Of a DNA stretch of 64,000 nt, positions 46,548 to 59,926 are shown in pieces; position 1 is the stretch's first letter; each line of letters begins with the position of its first letter. A model generated the notes under the pieces. That model was not told where the DNA came from, made no database searches, and saw only the letters and a program-made list of their open reading frames with translations. Origin of the DNA: Otatea glauca (Eukaryota > Streptophyta > Magnoliopsida > Poales > Poaceae); assembly GCA_036346275.1 (NCBI GenBank), contig CM070722.1:23769336-23833335 (forward strand). Reading direction: 5' to 3'. A program made the translations under genes and the position numbers.

Positions 46548-49500
46548 TGTAAGGACCCGAATCCACTGATTCGAACCCATTGTGTTTACCGCACTAGTCC
46601 CAGGATCAACGGTAGTGCACACAGCTTAACATTGGTACATATCACATCATACACAACGATAATAGAATAATAGTTCATTTATTGATATAGCTAAATGTAT
46701 GATCTTATGACAAACTTACATTATTAAGCCACGCAGGGCAAGACTGAAAATATAAACTAGTAATTAAGCAGCGGAAAGTAGGAAACGTAGTTAGCTCATC
46801 AGTTCACCAAAGGCAACCGACAAGGCTCGGACCCTAATGACTCGTGTCCTCCTGGACTTCATCTTCCAACACAGGTGTAGATTCTTCAACTGTTGATTAT
46901 TGTTGTTTGGCAAGGGTGAGTACTTAAAGCACTCAACAAGTTGTGCACAGAATGCAATTCTATGTATCTACATGTAAGGCTTATTCCAATGGATAGGCTA
47001 TCATGGCTATTTTGCAATAAGCAGCATTTATGAACAAATACAATAAATAGATTGTAAAGAATGTAAAACAAATAACAGTAATAAATAAATAAATTCAATA
47101 TTTTTTAAGTAAACCAAGTTTCCAATCCTAAGACAAATTCCATTTCCATATGGCATCCCGCCATCCCAACCATGTTGTCTGATTAATTAAGCTAACCCTT
47201 AACTGTAATTCCCGAGCATTGCTCAATACCGCGAGCACGGCTATCCTAATAGTTTTACACTCTGCAGAGGTTATGCACTTTACCCACGTAATACAACCAA
47301 ACACCACCAAGGCGAGTGATTATAACAAAGCCTTTACAATGCTCGCTTAACCCGATACTACCCGCTAAGGTTTCAACACCGTGGATGGTTACCACATCCA
47401 GGCCCCCTCTTGCGCCATGTGAATTACTCCATAACTCGAACTCACACCGACCATGATAGTACCAAAATTAAGACATTGCAAATTACTCACTAGGTGGCCC
47501 ATACGGACATGTGGTTGCACGATAGACTCAGTCAAAGGCTTGCAAGGTTAAGTCCTTAGTGTGATCAAGGCAAGACATCCACATACCTCTCGCCCATCGG
47601 GCCCACCTTGGCATCCTCGCCCTTGTCACTTGCCCCAATCTAAGTTATTATCACCCGCTGATTACCAAGCACCACGTGCCATCAACAATTCAACATCGCT
47701 GCATGACATGACTCGCCACAACAACTCAATCTCATCGTGTGATCCCACATGACACACAAGTTCATAATATTGTTCCATATTCCATTAATCAAGATTAATT
47801 ATCAATGATTCGACACATGTGATGACGTGGCAAGGCTAAGCAACTAATACGAACTAATCCTCCAATGTTGATCATAATTACTAATCAACTATATTAAACC
47901 AATCTAGGTGACAATGGATCATGGCATACAATGACAAGGTAGGGTATAGATCAATCTGGTATATTAGCTACGCCCAATCTAATTTGAAACAATTGTATAT
48001 TTGAAATATATGCAATAGGGTAAAACAAATATAGCAATTTTATAAACATGGGTTCAACATGATCAAGCACAACTTGCCTTGGAATAGGTCCTGATCTGGT
48101 TCTGGAACTTGCTCTTGAGTTGTTGGATCTTCCTCCGAAGCGTCGCACAATTCAACGTCTACGCGTACCAAGAAGAAAAGCAAATAAATACCAAAAAAGA
48201 GAGCAAATTAACTACAAAAATCAATTAAAATCCACCATTAAATATATCTCAATTTTACAAATTTTTAGAAATTTGAATCACTCAAATCCGAGTTACGATG
48301 CAAAAGATATAGCCTTTTGAAGTTTGAATTAAATACTGAAATTGCAAAAATCAGAAATTCGAAATTAACAGATTTATTTTTAATCCGAAAACCGAATTAT
48401 TGCGCAAGCGTGACATCCTGCTGACATCAGCCCTGGCGCCACCCAATCAGAGCTTGACACGCGTCTCGGGCGTATGGACCCGGTCCACAGAACCTCCTCC
48501 GGTCCACCGTGAACCCGGCGCACGGCGCCTCCATACCCGCAGCGCCACGCGTCTTGATCCGATTGGTTGCAGCGCCGCCCCGCCGATGCGTGACACGCGG
48601 CACGCATCTACGGTCCAATCCGATCGAACGGCGACAGACACCCGTGACGCGGTTCAATCTTCCCCGTTCGTTCAGATCCGACGGTCAAAAACTCACCCGA
48701 GACTAATGGTGAAGCGACGGCGAAGAAAACCACCGGAGATGAGGAAGAAACCTTGGCGACGGTGTTCCGGCGTGTCCCCGACGTGAAGAAGTGGCGCAGT
48801 CGACGCGGCACACTCCGACGAGTTCAGATCTTGAACCAAAACGCCGAAAACCGACAAACCGGCGGCGCAAGACTTGAGCAAAAACGCGCGCGACTTGGCG
48901 CTCTACTCCGGCGAGCTCCTCTGCAAGCGCTTTACGACGATCCTCGCGAAACCCTTCCGACCGTAAGACGCGCGCACAAGGATGAACCTCGGGGCCTACC
49001 GCGCCTATTTATAGCCTCGCAAACGCGCTAGAACGAAACCCTAGATCCTAACGGCGGCGAACGTGCGGCGGCGGACTCGAGTCCTTCAGCGAGACGACAA
49101 CCACACACCGTCCGACCGCTACTAACGGTCGGGATCACGCGCCTCGATCTAATCTTAACCGCCCGCGATTTCTTTCCAACGGCGATGATCCGCCGAGTCG
49201 TCCCGAATCGTACGATAAGATCCCCACCGCGATCTTGATCCAACGGCGGAGACGCGATTTTCCGAAGCAGGCCAAACGGGCCGCGCTTCTCCGGCCACCA
49301 CAAGACAAAGATACGGGCCGAGCCCATTACTGTTCAAAGGTTTTTCAAAAGGTTTTTCCAATTAAATTAATCACCGAAATTCATTTTATTTATTTTTGGC
49401 AATAAAATAATCGGGAAAAATCCAAGAAAATCTCAAAAATACTTTGAGACATTCTGGACTCCAATAAAATATTTTTGGCAAAACTTTATTTTAACTTTGC

Positions 49501-49649
49501 ATAGATTTAGATAGATTTGAATAAAAGGCAATAAACTTGATTTCAAATTAATTCAAATAAATCCAGAAAAATCCAAATAAATTCCAGAAAATCATAAATG
49601 CACAAATAAGAAATAAAAACTTAATTAAGTCAAATTTTGGGATGTTACT
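46548..49649 (-). repeat. 5' LTR of element B
   Basis: Partner of 37768-40860. Its outermost plus-strand base is T instead of A (ATGTTACT), a single terminal substitution. Confidence 0.9.
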
Positions 49650-49654
49650 GCTGT

Positions 49655-51270
49655 GATGGATGGTGGTAGAAGAGTTATGTCAGTTGAAAGCTCTAAAGGA
49701 GAGAACGTGGAAGTTCAAGTGACCACAGTTCATAATGGTCAGTTGATGGTAAACAGGGTGTGGATTGCAGGTTTAGAAGTGTGCCAGTTGTCCGAGAATA
49801 CCTGGATGTGTTTCCTGAGAATCTACTTGGTATGCCATCAAATCGAGAGATCAAGTTTGTGATTGAGTTAGTGCCTGGTACAACACCAATAACAAAGAGA
49901 TCGTATTGGATGCCTGCGGAACTAGTAGAAATGAAGAAAAGGATTAAGGAATTGCTAGAGAAAGGTTTCACTAGACCTAATTTGTCTCCATGGGGAGCGC
50001 CTGTTTTGTTCGAAAAAAATGGAAGCTTAAGGTTTTGCATTGACTATTGTGCGTGTAATGATCAAGAATATGTAACCGTTGCCCTAGATCGATGATTGTT
50101 GGATCAGTTAAGAAGAGCTAGAGTTTTCTCAGAAATAAATCTTCGATCAGGATATCATCAGTTGAAGATTCGCACAGAGGATGTGCCCAAGGTAGCATTT
50201 TCAACAAGATAAGGATTTTATGAGTTCATGGTTATGTCATTTGGATTGACTAATTCCTCTGCATATTTCATGAATATGATGAATAGGTTTATGGAATATT
50301 TGGATAAGCTTATTGTCGTATTTATAGAGAATTCTTGTATACTCTAAGACAGAGGAAGATCATGCAGAACATCTAAATTGTTCTTGAAAAGCTTCGAGCA
50401 CAGCAATTGTATGCTAAGTTCAGCAAATGTGATTTTTTGGAAAAAGAAAGTGGAATTTATTGGTCATGTAGCGACTGACAACCGAATTGCTGTTGAACCT
50501 AGTAAAGTTAAGACAGTATTGCATTGGAAGTAACCAAAGATAGTAACCCAGATTCGTAATTTTCTTAGAATGGTGGGTTTACCCTCGGTTCATAGAAGTA
50601 TTCTCGACAATGGCTAAATCCCTGAAGTAGTTGTTGAAGAAAGAAAAGAGGCTTTCATGGATGCAAAAGTGTGAGAAGGGCTTCCAGGAATTGAAGAAAA
50701 GGTTAATATCAGCACCAGTATTAGTGTTGCCACATATTCAGAACAGTTGTGATATTTATTATGATGCTTCGCGTCAAAGACTTGGATGTGTGCTAATGCA
50801 GAATGGCAAAGTTGTCGCATATTTTTTAAGATAGTTGAGACCGCATGAAGGGAAATACCCGATGCATGATTTGGAATTAGCTGCAGTAGTGCATGCCTTA
50901 AAGATATGGCGTCACGATCTTATTGGAAACCGCTGTGAGATATATATAGACCATGAGAGCTTGAAGTATATTTTCACTCAGTTAGATCTAAATATGAGAC
51001 AGAGAAGATGGTTGAAATTAATCAAGGATTATAATTTGGGAATTCACTATCACCCTGGAAAAGCCAATGTGGTAGCCGATGCCTTAAGTCGGAAGAGCCA
51101 CAGTATTAGCATGTTAATTCTAGAGAGTCAGTCTGATTTATGTAAGGAATTTCAGAAGCTGAAATTGAAAGTGGTACTTAAAGGATTTTTAGCTACCTTG
51201 GAGGTAGAGTCAACCTTGGAAAAGCAAACTAGGGAAAAGTCAGAAAAATGATGCTATAATAAATAGGATT
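49655..51270 (+). pseudogene. Protease-RT linker, reverse transcriptase and RNase H of element A
   Basis: Resumes after element B with VQVTTVHNGQLMVNRVWIAG (near 49710) and FVIELVPGTTPITKRSYWMP, WGAPVLF and SLRFCIDYCACND (49760-50095). The RT core continues to about 50560 in broken frames (catalytic block near 50320 disrupted). RNase H follows at 50631-51251 with VLVLPHIQNSCDIYYDASRQ and YIDHESLKYIFTQLDLNMRQ and a closing VVADALSRKS. Stops at 50093 and 50829 and several frameshifts make it non-functional. Confidence 0.85.
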
Positions 51271-52060
51271 AAGTCTAAGATGGATAAAGGAAAAGCTAGA
51301 GATTTCACGCTGGATGATCAAGGTACCTTATGGATGAAAGGTCAGACTTGTGTGCCAAATTAAAAAAAAGAGATAAAACAATTGATTCTTGATGAAACCC
51401 ATGATTCGAAGTACTACATTCACCCAGAGAGCACCAAGATGTACCAGGATTTGAAGGTAAGATTTTTGGTAGCCTAGTATGAAGCGTGAGGTTGCCGAGC
51501 ATGTTGCCTTGTGTGACATATGCCAGAGAGTGAAGGTAATGCATCAGAGGCCAGCATGTTTGTTGCAGCCATTAAAAGTACCTGAGTGGAAATGGGAGGA
51601 GGTCGGTATGGATTTTTATTACCTGCTTGCCAAGAACTCAGAGTGGATATGATTCAATATAGTCATAATTGATCGGCTAACCAAGGTCGCCCATATCATA
51701 CCAGTGAAGACCACCTATTCAGGAGATCATTTGGCAGAGTTATATATGTCAAGAATTATGTGTTTGCATGGAGTGCCAAAAAAAGATAATATCAGACAGA
51801 GGTACTCAATTTACTTAAAATTTTGGAATAAATTGCTTGAAGTAATGGAAACTTGTCTGAATTCCAGTACAACCTATTATCTACAGATAGATGGTCAGAC
51901 CGAGAGAGTCAATCGGATTTTGGAAGATATGTTAAGAGCTTGTGCTCTAGCTTATGCCCTTCATGGGATAAATGTTGTCGTATTCAGAGTTCAGCTTCAA
52001 TAACAGCTAACAGGTCAATTTGCAAATGTCACCATTTGAAGCTTTTTATGGTCGATCTTG
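51271..52060 (+). pseudogene. Integrase of element A
   Basis: Zinc-finger segment (H...ACCLVxxICQRVK in shifting frames, 51390-51540). The DDE core at about 51640-52000 includes a STTYYLQIDGQTERVNRILE segment with the catalytic Glu. Frames shift several times; the piece at 51704-52003 is the longest open one. Confidence 0.75.
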
Positions 52061-52565
52061 TCATACCCCACTGAATTGGAATGAGACGGGAGAGCGTTTG
52101 GTCTTTGGATCAGATATTTTGAATAAAGCTAAGAAACAGATTGGATTTTGTGTATCTCAGAGTAACCCCTCTCAAAGGAGTAAAGTGGTTTCATGCCAAA
52201 GGAAAGCTCGCCCCAAGATATGTTGTCTGTTTCAAATTTTAAGTCACAGAGGAGAAGTTGCATACCAGGTAGAATTGCTGCAGTCCTTGGCAGGAGTGCA
52301 TAATGTGTTCCATGTATCTCAGTCGAAGAAGTGTCTTCAAGTGCCCGCAGAGAAGATGCCATTGGAGTCAATTGAACTGCAAGAGGATCTAACCTATAAG
52401 GAGCAGCCAATCAAGATTTTGGATAGAGCTGATCGCAGGACCAGAAATAAGTTAGTGCGTTTCTGCATAGTGCAGTGGAACAATCATTTAGAGAGCGAGG
52501 CTACGTGGGAGCGGGAGGAGGATCTGAAGTTAGAAATTCCAAACCTATTCCTTAGTCAGCCCTGA
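52020..52565 (+). pseudogene. Integrase C-terminus and chromodomain of element A
   Basis: An intact 181-residue open stretch: MSPFEAFYGRSCHTPLNW, a GPY/F-like region (LSHRGEVAYQVELL), HNVFHVSQSKKCL, and a chromodomain (QEDLTYKEQPIKI...VQWNNHLESEATWEREED). It ends at the stop before the purine tract. This is the best-preserved coding piece of element A. Confidence 0.85.
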
Positions 52566-52587
52566 ATCTCGGGGTCAAGATTCCGTT

Positions 52588-52598
52588 AAGGGGGGAGG
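52588..52598 (+). other. Polypurine tract of element A
   Basis: AAGGGGGGAGG two bases before the 3' LTR. Confidence 0.85.
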
Positions 52599-52600
52599 TT

Positions 52601-55560
52601 TGTAACATCCCAAATTTCGCTTTTTCTGGATTTATTATGCTTTTACTTTTTATTGAATTTTCTAGGACTTTATTCAATTTATTTTGAATTAGTTGAATTA
52701 AGCCTTTTGCCAATTTTTATTTATTTAGTGAAAAGTATTGGTGATCTTTTATTGGAAATATTTTATTTGAGTTCCAATTGCCTTAAAGTATTTTCTGGAA
52801 TTTTTCTAGAATTTTTATAATATTATTGCTATTTATTTTGGCTTTATCTATTTTTGGGAATTATTTTTATTCAAAAATGATTTAAAAATCGCCGCATAGT
52901 TTTGGGTCGAAACCCCTTTGGGCCGGCAAATCTATCCGCGCAGCCAGCCCTCGTTGGCCTACCCGCCACTGAAACCCTAACCCTAGGATTGACGACCGTT
53001 GGATCTTGATCCAACGGCCGTGTCTCCTCCGCGTTGCTGACACGCATGGGCCGTAGGATCGTCGCCCATTGGACGTCCGGGATGCCACCACATCACCCCT
53101 CCGAGTCACCGCTGGAATCCGCCACTGTATCTGAGCGAATCTCGATTCGCGCGAGATACGCAGAAGCTGAGGCCGCTATTTAAAGCGCCGTCGCCACCCT
53201 CGTTTTCTCCATCCCACGCCACATCTCCTGGTCAAGCTGTGCATGCCAAGACACCCTCGTGTGCCCGCGCAAAAGCTCACTAGAGTTGGTGAGGGCAGCC
53301 GCCTCGGTTCTTCGTCAATGCCGTCGTCGTCCGCCGTCTTCCGCCGTGTCCGAGCCCGGAGTTGGAACCACCTCGTCGTGCCACGTCAAACCGAGGAGGA
53401 AGCTTCGTCGGAGAAGTCCTAGAACGCCGCTGCCATGGTCATCATCTTCCTCTTCGGTTTGAACCTCGCCGCGCCATGCCACCGCGCCATCGTCGACTCA
53501 ACGAGCTCTCTCTACCATTCGATCGATCTTGCGTGGTTTTGATTTTGTAGCGTATGCGCCGCCGTTGGATTTGTGCTGATCGGTTCATATCTTGCCGCTT
53601 CACGTTCGTCGCTGTCCGCCATCGGATCTGCGCTGACGTTCCGATTGGGTGTCGCTTGTCCGCCTCCAGAGCCTCCGTTCGCCGGATCTTTACCGTTGTT
53701 TTTAAATCATGCGGCCACGATCGCACCGCACGCCGAGCCAGTCTCGTGCTGCCGTGTGTCGCTCGAGTACCGAGGCATCGTCACCGTCTGCCGTCGATGA
53801 CTTCATCGTCATTAATCTCCGCCGTCCGATCTAGTGTGAACAGTCGATATTTTGCCGTTGTGTGTCTTAATCGCATCCGTTGATCTGGTGCCACGTGTGC
53901 TGTCTACGTCAGTATGCGTCAGCTGGTGCAAGAGCAAGGTCCAAAGCAAGAATTAGAGCCCTTTGAAGGCAAGTTGTGTTTTGATCATGTTGAACCCATG
54001 TTTTAAAAGTTATATTGTTTTAAACGTATTGCATATTAATTCAATTATTGCTTGTTTCAATTATATTGGGTGAAGTTATTCATCCAATTGTAATATATCC
54101 ATCTTGCCATGTTGTATGTCGTATTTAATTTGTCACGCTAGAATGGTTTCATAATAGTTGGTAGCTATAATTGTCAATGTGGGATAGGTAGAACACATGT
54201 AGAATGCTTAGCCACGCAACGAGTCATCATTTTATGAATAAAGGTTAATCTTGCTTGATGAATTGTGGAACATTTTTATGAATTTGTATGTCAGGTGTTA
54301 TCACACAATGTTATTGATGTTGTTGATGGCACGTGGTGCATGGTAATCAACTGGGGTGGTAAAATGATTTAGACTGAGGCAAGTGGCAGGGATATATGGT
54401 GGGCCAATGTGGCACTTAGGCGGTTCGCATTGCTTTTTATGACATTTGATGGTTATGGTTATGGTGATTTTTGGTTAGTCTTGCCTTAGTCAATTAAGGA
54501 CTTAACCTTGCAAGAATTTGAACTGAGTCAACCATACAACCACATGGGTGATATGGGACGGACCTAGCTGATTAATTTGTGATGGCTTAGCTTGGTACTA
54601 CCAGTGGTGGTGTGAGACCCGGGTAGTGGTAACTAGTCCTCGCACGGGTACTCACATGGCACAAGAGGAGGCCCCTGGATGTGATAACCAGTCCCACCAG
54701 TGTCGAAACCATAGCGGGTAGTACCGGGTTAAGACAGAACTTTGTAAAGGCTTTGTCATAATCTCTCTGCTGACACACCAAAGGAAGTGTGTTAATTGCA
54801 TGCAACAAGAGACGATTATGTCATGTGGGTAAAGTGTATAACCTCTGTAGAGTGTCAAACCTATTTGAATAGCCGTGCTCACGGTATTGAGCATTGCTCG
54901 GTGATTACAGTTAAGGGTTAGATTTTATTAAAATGAATTAGGAATGGAAGCTGTATGCCTATGGAAGTTTGGAATTTGATTTAAGGATTGAGTTGGTTTA
55001 TTTGGGACATAACTGAGAAATTACTTATTTATATTTTTTTTTATTTTCTTTACAATCTATCTATGGTATAATTTCATAAATGCTGCTTTATTGTAAAATA
55101 ACCATGCTAGCCATTCCTTTGGAATAAGCCATGCATATAGTATATTAGACTAGCATTCTGTGCACAACTTATTGAGTGCTTTATGTATTCACCCTTACCT
55201 ACAACCAAATCATCAGTTGAGGAGAAGTCTACACCTTCGAAAGAGATGGAGTTCCATGAGAAGGCGATTATCTAGGAGTTGAATCTTGTCAGATGCCTGT
55301 GGCATGTTGATGGGATTCACCGACATTCTTCGTTCCGCTGTTGTTTATTTACTTTGCTTCAGAGCTATTAAGGCTTAATAAGTGTAAGGTTGACCTTAAG
55401 GTCGTTCAACTATATCTTATTTAATATATGATGTTTGTTGTTATGTTTCCGCTATGTATGATTGTGATATTCATCTATGTTGAGCCTGTGTGCACTAGCG
55501 TGATCCTGGACTAGTGCTGAATACACAGAGGGTCTGAATTTGCATATTCGGGTCACGACA
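52601..55560 (+). repeat. 3' LTR of element A
   Basis: 2960 bp, TGTAACATCCC...GGGTCACGACA. Compared with the 5' LTR it lacks about 430 bp (matching 33155-33586), the junction falling near 53935, and has an extra stretch near 53450-53510. TATA-like TATTTAAAG near 53177. Confidence 0.9.
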
Positions 55561-58080
55561 ACACCTTTCACTGGGCATTGTAAGAGGACATTTAACTTAT
55601 TAGAACTTGTACATACTGATATATGTGAACCAATGAGCATGACAGCTAGAGGTGGTTTTCAACACTTCATTACTTTTATCGATGACTGTAGTAGATACGG
55701 TTATGTCTACTTAATGAGGCACAAGTCGAAAACTTTTAAAAAGTTCAATGAATTCCAGAATGAAGTACAAAATCAATGTGGCAAGAAAATTAAGTTTCTA
55801 CGATCTGATCGTGGAGATGAATATTTGAGTCACGAGTGTAATGATCATCTAAAGAGTTGTAGAATTATTCCACAACTTACGTCTCTGGTCACGCCTCAAA
55901 AGAATAGGGTGTCCGAGTGGCGTAATCGGACCTTGTTAGACATAGTTCGATTAATGATAAGTCAGTTAGATCTACCACTATCTTTTTGGGGTTATGCTGT
56001 AGAAACTGCAGCTTTCACACTAAATAGGATACCATATAAATCTGTAGATAAGACAACACATGAGATGTGGACTAGGAAGAGTCCCAGTTTATCCTTTCTG
56101 AAAATTTAGGGTTGTGATGTTTATGTTAAATGTCAGACGTCCAACAAACTCACATCCAAATCGAATAAATGCTTTTTTGTGGGATATTCTAGGGAAACAT
56201 TAGTATATTAATTCTAAAATCGAGAAGAGGGCAAAGTTATTGTCGCTCGGAAATGTGTCTTTCTAGAGAAAGAGTTTCTCTCACGAAAGGCAAGTGGACG
56301 AACAGTGCAACTTGAAAAAGTTTGAGAGACTCCACTCGGGGAGGACTTGATCAGAGATGCCCCTATAGGGGAGAATCTTATCGAGGAACCCGTGGTCGAG
56401 AAAACTCCAGTTGGAGGGACCCCGATCGAGGAGGCACTAATGCCATGTAGGTCGGACAAGCCGCGCAAAGTACTTACTCGGTATTCTCACGATATATTGT
56501 TGTTGGACAGCGATGACCCTACAACTTACACAGATGAGATGATGGGCCCAAACTCTAAGAAATAGATTAAAGCCAAAAGATCCTAGATAGAATCCATGGG
56601 TGACAATCAACTTTGGAACATGGTTGATCTGCTTGATAGTGTAAAAACCATCGAATGCAAATGGGTCTATAAGAAGAAGATATATATGGATGGAAATATT
56701 CACATCTATAAAACTCGACTTGTCAGAAAGGGGTTTTGACAAATTCAAGGAGTTGACTACGACCAGACTTTCTCGCCGGTAGCGATGCTTAAATCTATAC
56801 GCATCATTCTAACTATTGCTGCAAATTTTAATTATGAAATATGGTAAATGGATGTCAAAACGGCTTTCCTTAATGGAAACCTAAATGAGGATGTGTACGT
56901 GACACAGCCTAAGGGTTTTGTCGATCGAAAGAATGCTAGTAAAATATGCAAATTTCAGAAATCTATTTATTTGATGAAGCAAGCATATCAGAGTTGGAAT
57001 TTTCGTTTTGATGAGGTAGTCAAAGGGTTTAGCTTCACCAAGAACATAGAAGAAACTTATGTTTACAAGAAAGTTAGTGGGAGCGTACTTGTAATTATGA
57101 TCTTGTATGTGGATGATATATTATTGATTGGAAATAACATCCGTATGCTAGAATCCGTTAAGGCCTAAGTGAAAGATAGTTTTTCTTTGAAGGACTTAGG
57201 AGAAGCAGCATATATCTTGGGCACAAAGCTCTATAGAGATAGAGAGAAAATGCTAATTGGATTAAGCTAGAGTACTTATATCAATAAGGTGTTGAATCGA
57301 TTCAACATAAAGGATGCCAAGAAGGGGTTCTTGCTTATGTCGCATGGAATAAGTCTTAGTAAGATTCAGTGTCCTTCGACTACTGATGAGCGAGACCATA
57401 TGAGTAAGATTCCATATGCTTCAGCCATTGGGTCTATCATGTACGCCATATTTTGTACTCGACCAGATGTATCATATGATCTAAGTGTTATAAGCAGATA
57501 CCAGTCTGATCCAGGTTAAGGTCACTAAACAGTAGTTAAAAACATCCTTAAATACTTAAGAATGACTAAGGATGTGTTCCTAATTTATAGATGTGAGAAA
57601 GAGCTCGATGTAAATGGTTACAACGATGCAAGCTTCTAACCGATAAGGATAATTATAGTTCGCAATCTAAATTTATATACATTTTGAATGGAGGAGCAGT
57701 AAATTGAGAAAGTTCTAAATAAGACAATGTTTCTAATTCTACGATGGAGGTCGAGTACATTATGACTTCTGAAGCTGCAAAGGAGCGTGTTTGGATAAAG
57801 AAATTCATTTCTGAACTGGGTGTGGTCCCAAGTGCCTCCAGCCTAGTGAATCTCTATTGTGATAATAGAGGAGCCATTGCGCAGGCAAAGGAGCCAAAGT
57901 CCTATCATATTCAGGAGTTATCATCTTATTAGCGAGATTGTGGATATAGAATATGTAAAGATATGCAAAGTTCACACGGAATCAAATGTTGCTGATCCAT
58001 TGACAAAGCATCTTACATAGCCAAAGCATGAGGTGCACAAAAGAGCTTTAGATATTAGATATTTAAATGATTGACTTTAG
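55561..58080 (+). pseudogene. Angela/BARE-like copia polyprotein, part 2: integrase, RT, RNase H
   Basis: Continues the reading broken at 31890. Integrase: HTDICEPMSMTARGGFQHFI and ITFIDDCSRYGYVYLMRH with the catalytic region DRGDEYLSHECNDHLKSC and PQKNRVSEWRNRTLLD, where the usual Gly-Val-Ala/Glu motif is partly altered (55561-56109). RT: MDVKTAFLNGNLNEDVYVTQ with the catalytic LYVDDILLIGN near 57100-57130 (56848-57168). RNase H: MEVEYIMTSEAAKERVW and LYCDNRGAIAQAKEPKSYHI (57744-57932). Many stops and frameshifts separate the pieces. Probable purine-rich tract at 58086-58094. Confidence 0.85.
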
Positions 58081-58094
58081 TGCAAATAGGAGAG

Positions 58095-59401
58095 TGTTGG
58101 AGATATGCTATAGAGGCAATCATAGAGATTGTTATATTTCCTTATGTTCATAATTTATTATCTTATTCCTTGAATAATGTTATTATTATTTATTAGCAAG
58201 TATGTGATTTGTTTGTGAAACTCTATATATGATCTTGTGATAATTATTCTAAAAGTGATCCCTAGTCGATAAACATATGAGGATACATATGAATAGATCA
58301 GCATATGTATTGGTTGATGACCATATTTCACAGGTCATGGATATGGAGATATCAAACCAATAATATTGACATATGTTAGAGAACATGGAGTTGGATTGAC
58401 CCACCTTGAAACACTGTGAGAGCATTGTAATCTTACTTGTCATAAATTGGTCTCATATACAATATATATGCTATATCCTTAGACTTAAGGTTGACACATG
58501 TACTCAAGATATGTGATGATTTACTTAGGGGTTGCCAAACGTTACTCCGTAACTGGGTAGTTATAAAGGTGGCTGTCGGGTTTGTCGTGAAGCATGCTGC
58601 GAGGCATGGTCGATCAAGATGGATCCTCTATACAAAGGAGAGATATCTCTAAGCCTCTTATGTAGCCAGATTCTAGAAATGCATGGCCATACTACTCGCG
58701 ATTAAAGAGTTAACCACAGTCAGGGATTCGGAGTCACGTAATCGAGAAAAAGAGGTCAAGCTAACTAAACAAGGATGGCACATACTCGCCTTGAGTTTTA
58801 CCGATATCACGAGGCAAAGAAAAATGCATATAACTAAGAATTGTTAAGGTTCGTCTGATGTAATCTTTACATATACTCGGAAGTGAATCAATAGGGTTGT
58901 ACGCTTAAAGGATGGGACTTAATTCGGATAGTAATCCGAATTCTAATAGACTTCGAGTTCTTAATGGGCCTCTAATGTGGGGACCCATTGTGGGGTATCT
59001 ATATAATGGGAGGGAGTAGTGGCTTTAGGGTTAGAAGACACCATAGGACTTCAGAATTCCCAAAATTCTAGCCAACACGCTTCCTTTGCTTAAAACTACG
59101 CAGTCGACGCTACCATTTTGGCGCGTGATGTTCATGCCGCATACGTTTGGATACTTTAGAGGCGTCGCTGCGAGGCTTCAACGCTAGGACTATCCACAAC
59201 CTGTGATGATCACGAGGAGCTGTTGGAGCAGGCATGAGGTTATTACGACTACAACCGCACCAACACGCTACATTAACTCTACTTTCGCTACGGGTCTAAG
59301 TATCTAGTGGTAATTCGGTGATTTATAACTTGCAATGGTTACTTGGCTACGCGGTTGAAAATTTTGATTTTTCGCTAGAGTAGTCTACCCGTTCTTCTTC
59401 A
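58095..59401 (+). mobile_element. 3' LTR of the Angela/BARE-like copia element
   Basis: Starts TGTTGGAGATATGC directly after AATAGGAGAG and ends CCGTTCTTCTTCA, parallel to the solo LTR at 6286-7634, giving 1307 bp. TATA-like CTATATAATGGG near 59000. No 5' partner exists in the window, so neither an LTR pair nor a target duplication can be tested. Confidence 0.8.
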
Positions 59402-59802
59402 GAGAGCGTGGTACATGACATGTGGTGTATACCTGTGCTTCTACGGTCAATAAGAGAGCTAGATGTATAATTTTATTAAAAAAAAGCCAAAAATAAAAAA
59501 TATATACAAAGTAGGAAAAGACACCTAGGCTCGTCGTGGGAGGAGTAGCGCGCTGGGAGTTGGGAGGCCTGGAACGGGCTGGCATGGCCTCGTACTCGCA
59601 TTGTGGTGAACCGAGCGGTGGACAGCATCGAACATGTGCCGTGCCGGTGGGCATTTGCTGTCCACCCGCATATTAGGGCGAGCGGCCCATAGTCGCGCGC
59701 ACACGGACCAAAGAGTACTAGGCGGCAAGCGCAAAGCAGCGGGCAACGGCGAGAAGGCTGTAGTCCTTTCGGCTAATTTAGCAGACGTCCATCTAAATTT
59801 CC
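59402..59802. other. Unassigned stretch
   Basis: AT-rich then GC-rich sequence with overlapping short ORFs on both strands (for example 59525-59746 and 59634-59903). No recognisable domain; none is called. Confidence 0.4.
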
Positions 59803-59926
59803 AGCTCCAGACTTATTTTGTGTCGCGAGAGAAAAAGGTAGTGGGGCCTTTTGGATCACATGTTAGCTCCAGACTTATTTTGTGTCGCGAGAGAAAAAGG
59901 TAGTGGGGCCTTTTGGATCACATGTT
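59803..59926. repeat. Exact 62-bp tandem duplication
   Basis: Two identical 62-bp units, 59803-59864 and 59865-59926, each starting agctccagacttatttt and ending gatcacatgtt. The duplicated unit contains the left terminus of the MITE-like element (TAGTGGGGCCTTTTGG). Confidence 0.95.

Larger units (their letters stand above)
37768..49649 (-). mobile_element. Tekay-like gypsy element B, full length, nested in element A
   Basis: LTRs at 37768-40860 (3' in element orientation) and 46548-49649 (5'), primer-binding site at 46532-46543, purine tract at 40863-40873, and minus-strand gag, protease, RT, RNase H, integrase and chromodomain in order. A perfect target duplication, GCTGT, is at 37763-37767 and 49650-49654. 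Length is 11,882 bp. Pol is riddled with frameshifts, and gag has several. LTRs of 3093 and 3102 bp differ by many small indels. It is inserted in opposite orientation to element A. Confidence 0.9.
31891..55560 (+). mobile_element. Tekay-like gypsy element A, full length, nested host of element B
   Basis: 5' LTR 31891-35209, primer-binding site, gag, an array of zinc knuckles, protease, [element B at 37768-49649], RT, RNase H, integrase, chromodomain, purine tract, 3' LTR 52601-55560. A perfect target duplication, ACACC, lies at 31886-31890 and 55561-55565 inside the copia integrase gene. Length is 23,670 bp, or about 11.8 kb without element B and one copy of its target duplication. The 5' LTR begins TCTAAC instead of TGTAAC (one substitution). 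Many stops and frameshifts occur in pol, so it is non-autonomous. Confidence 0.9.
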
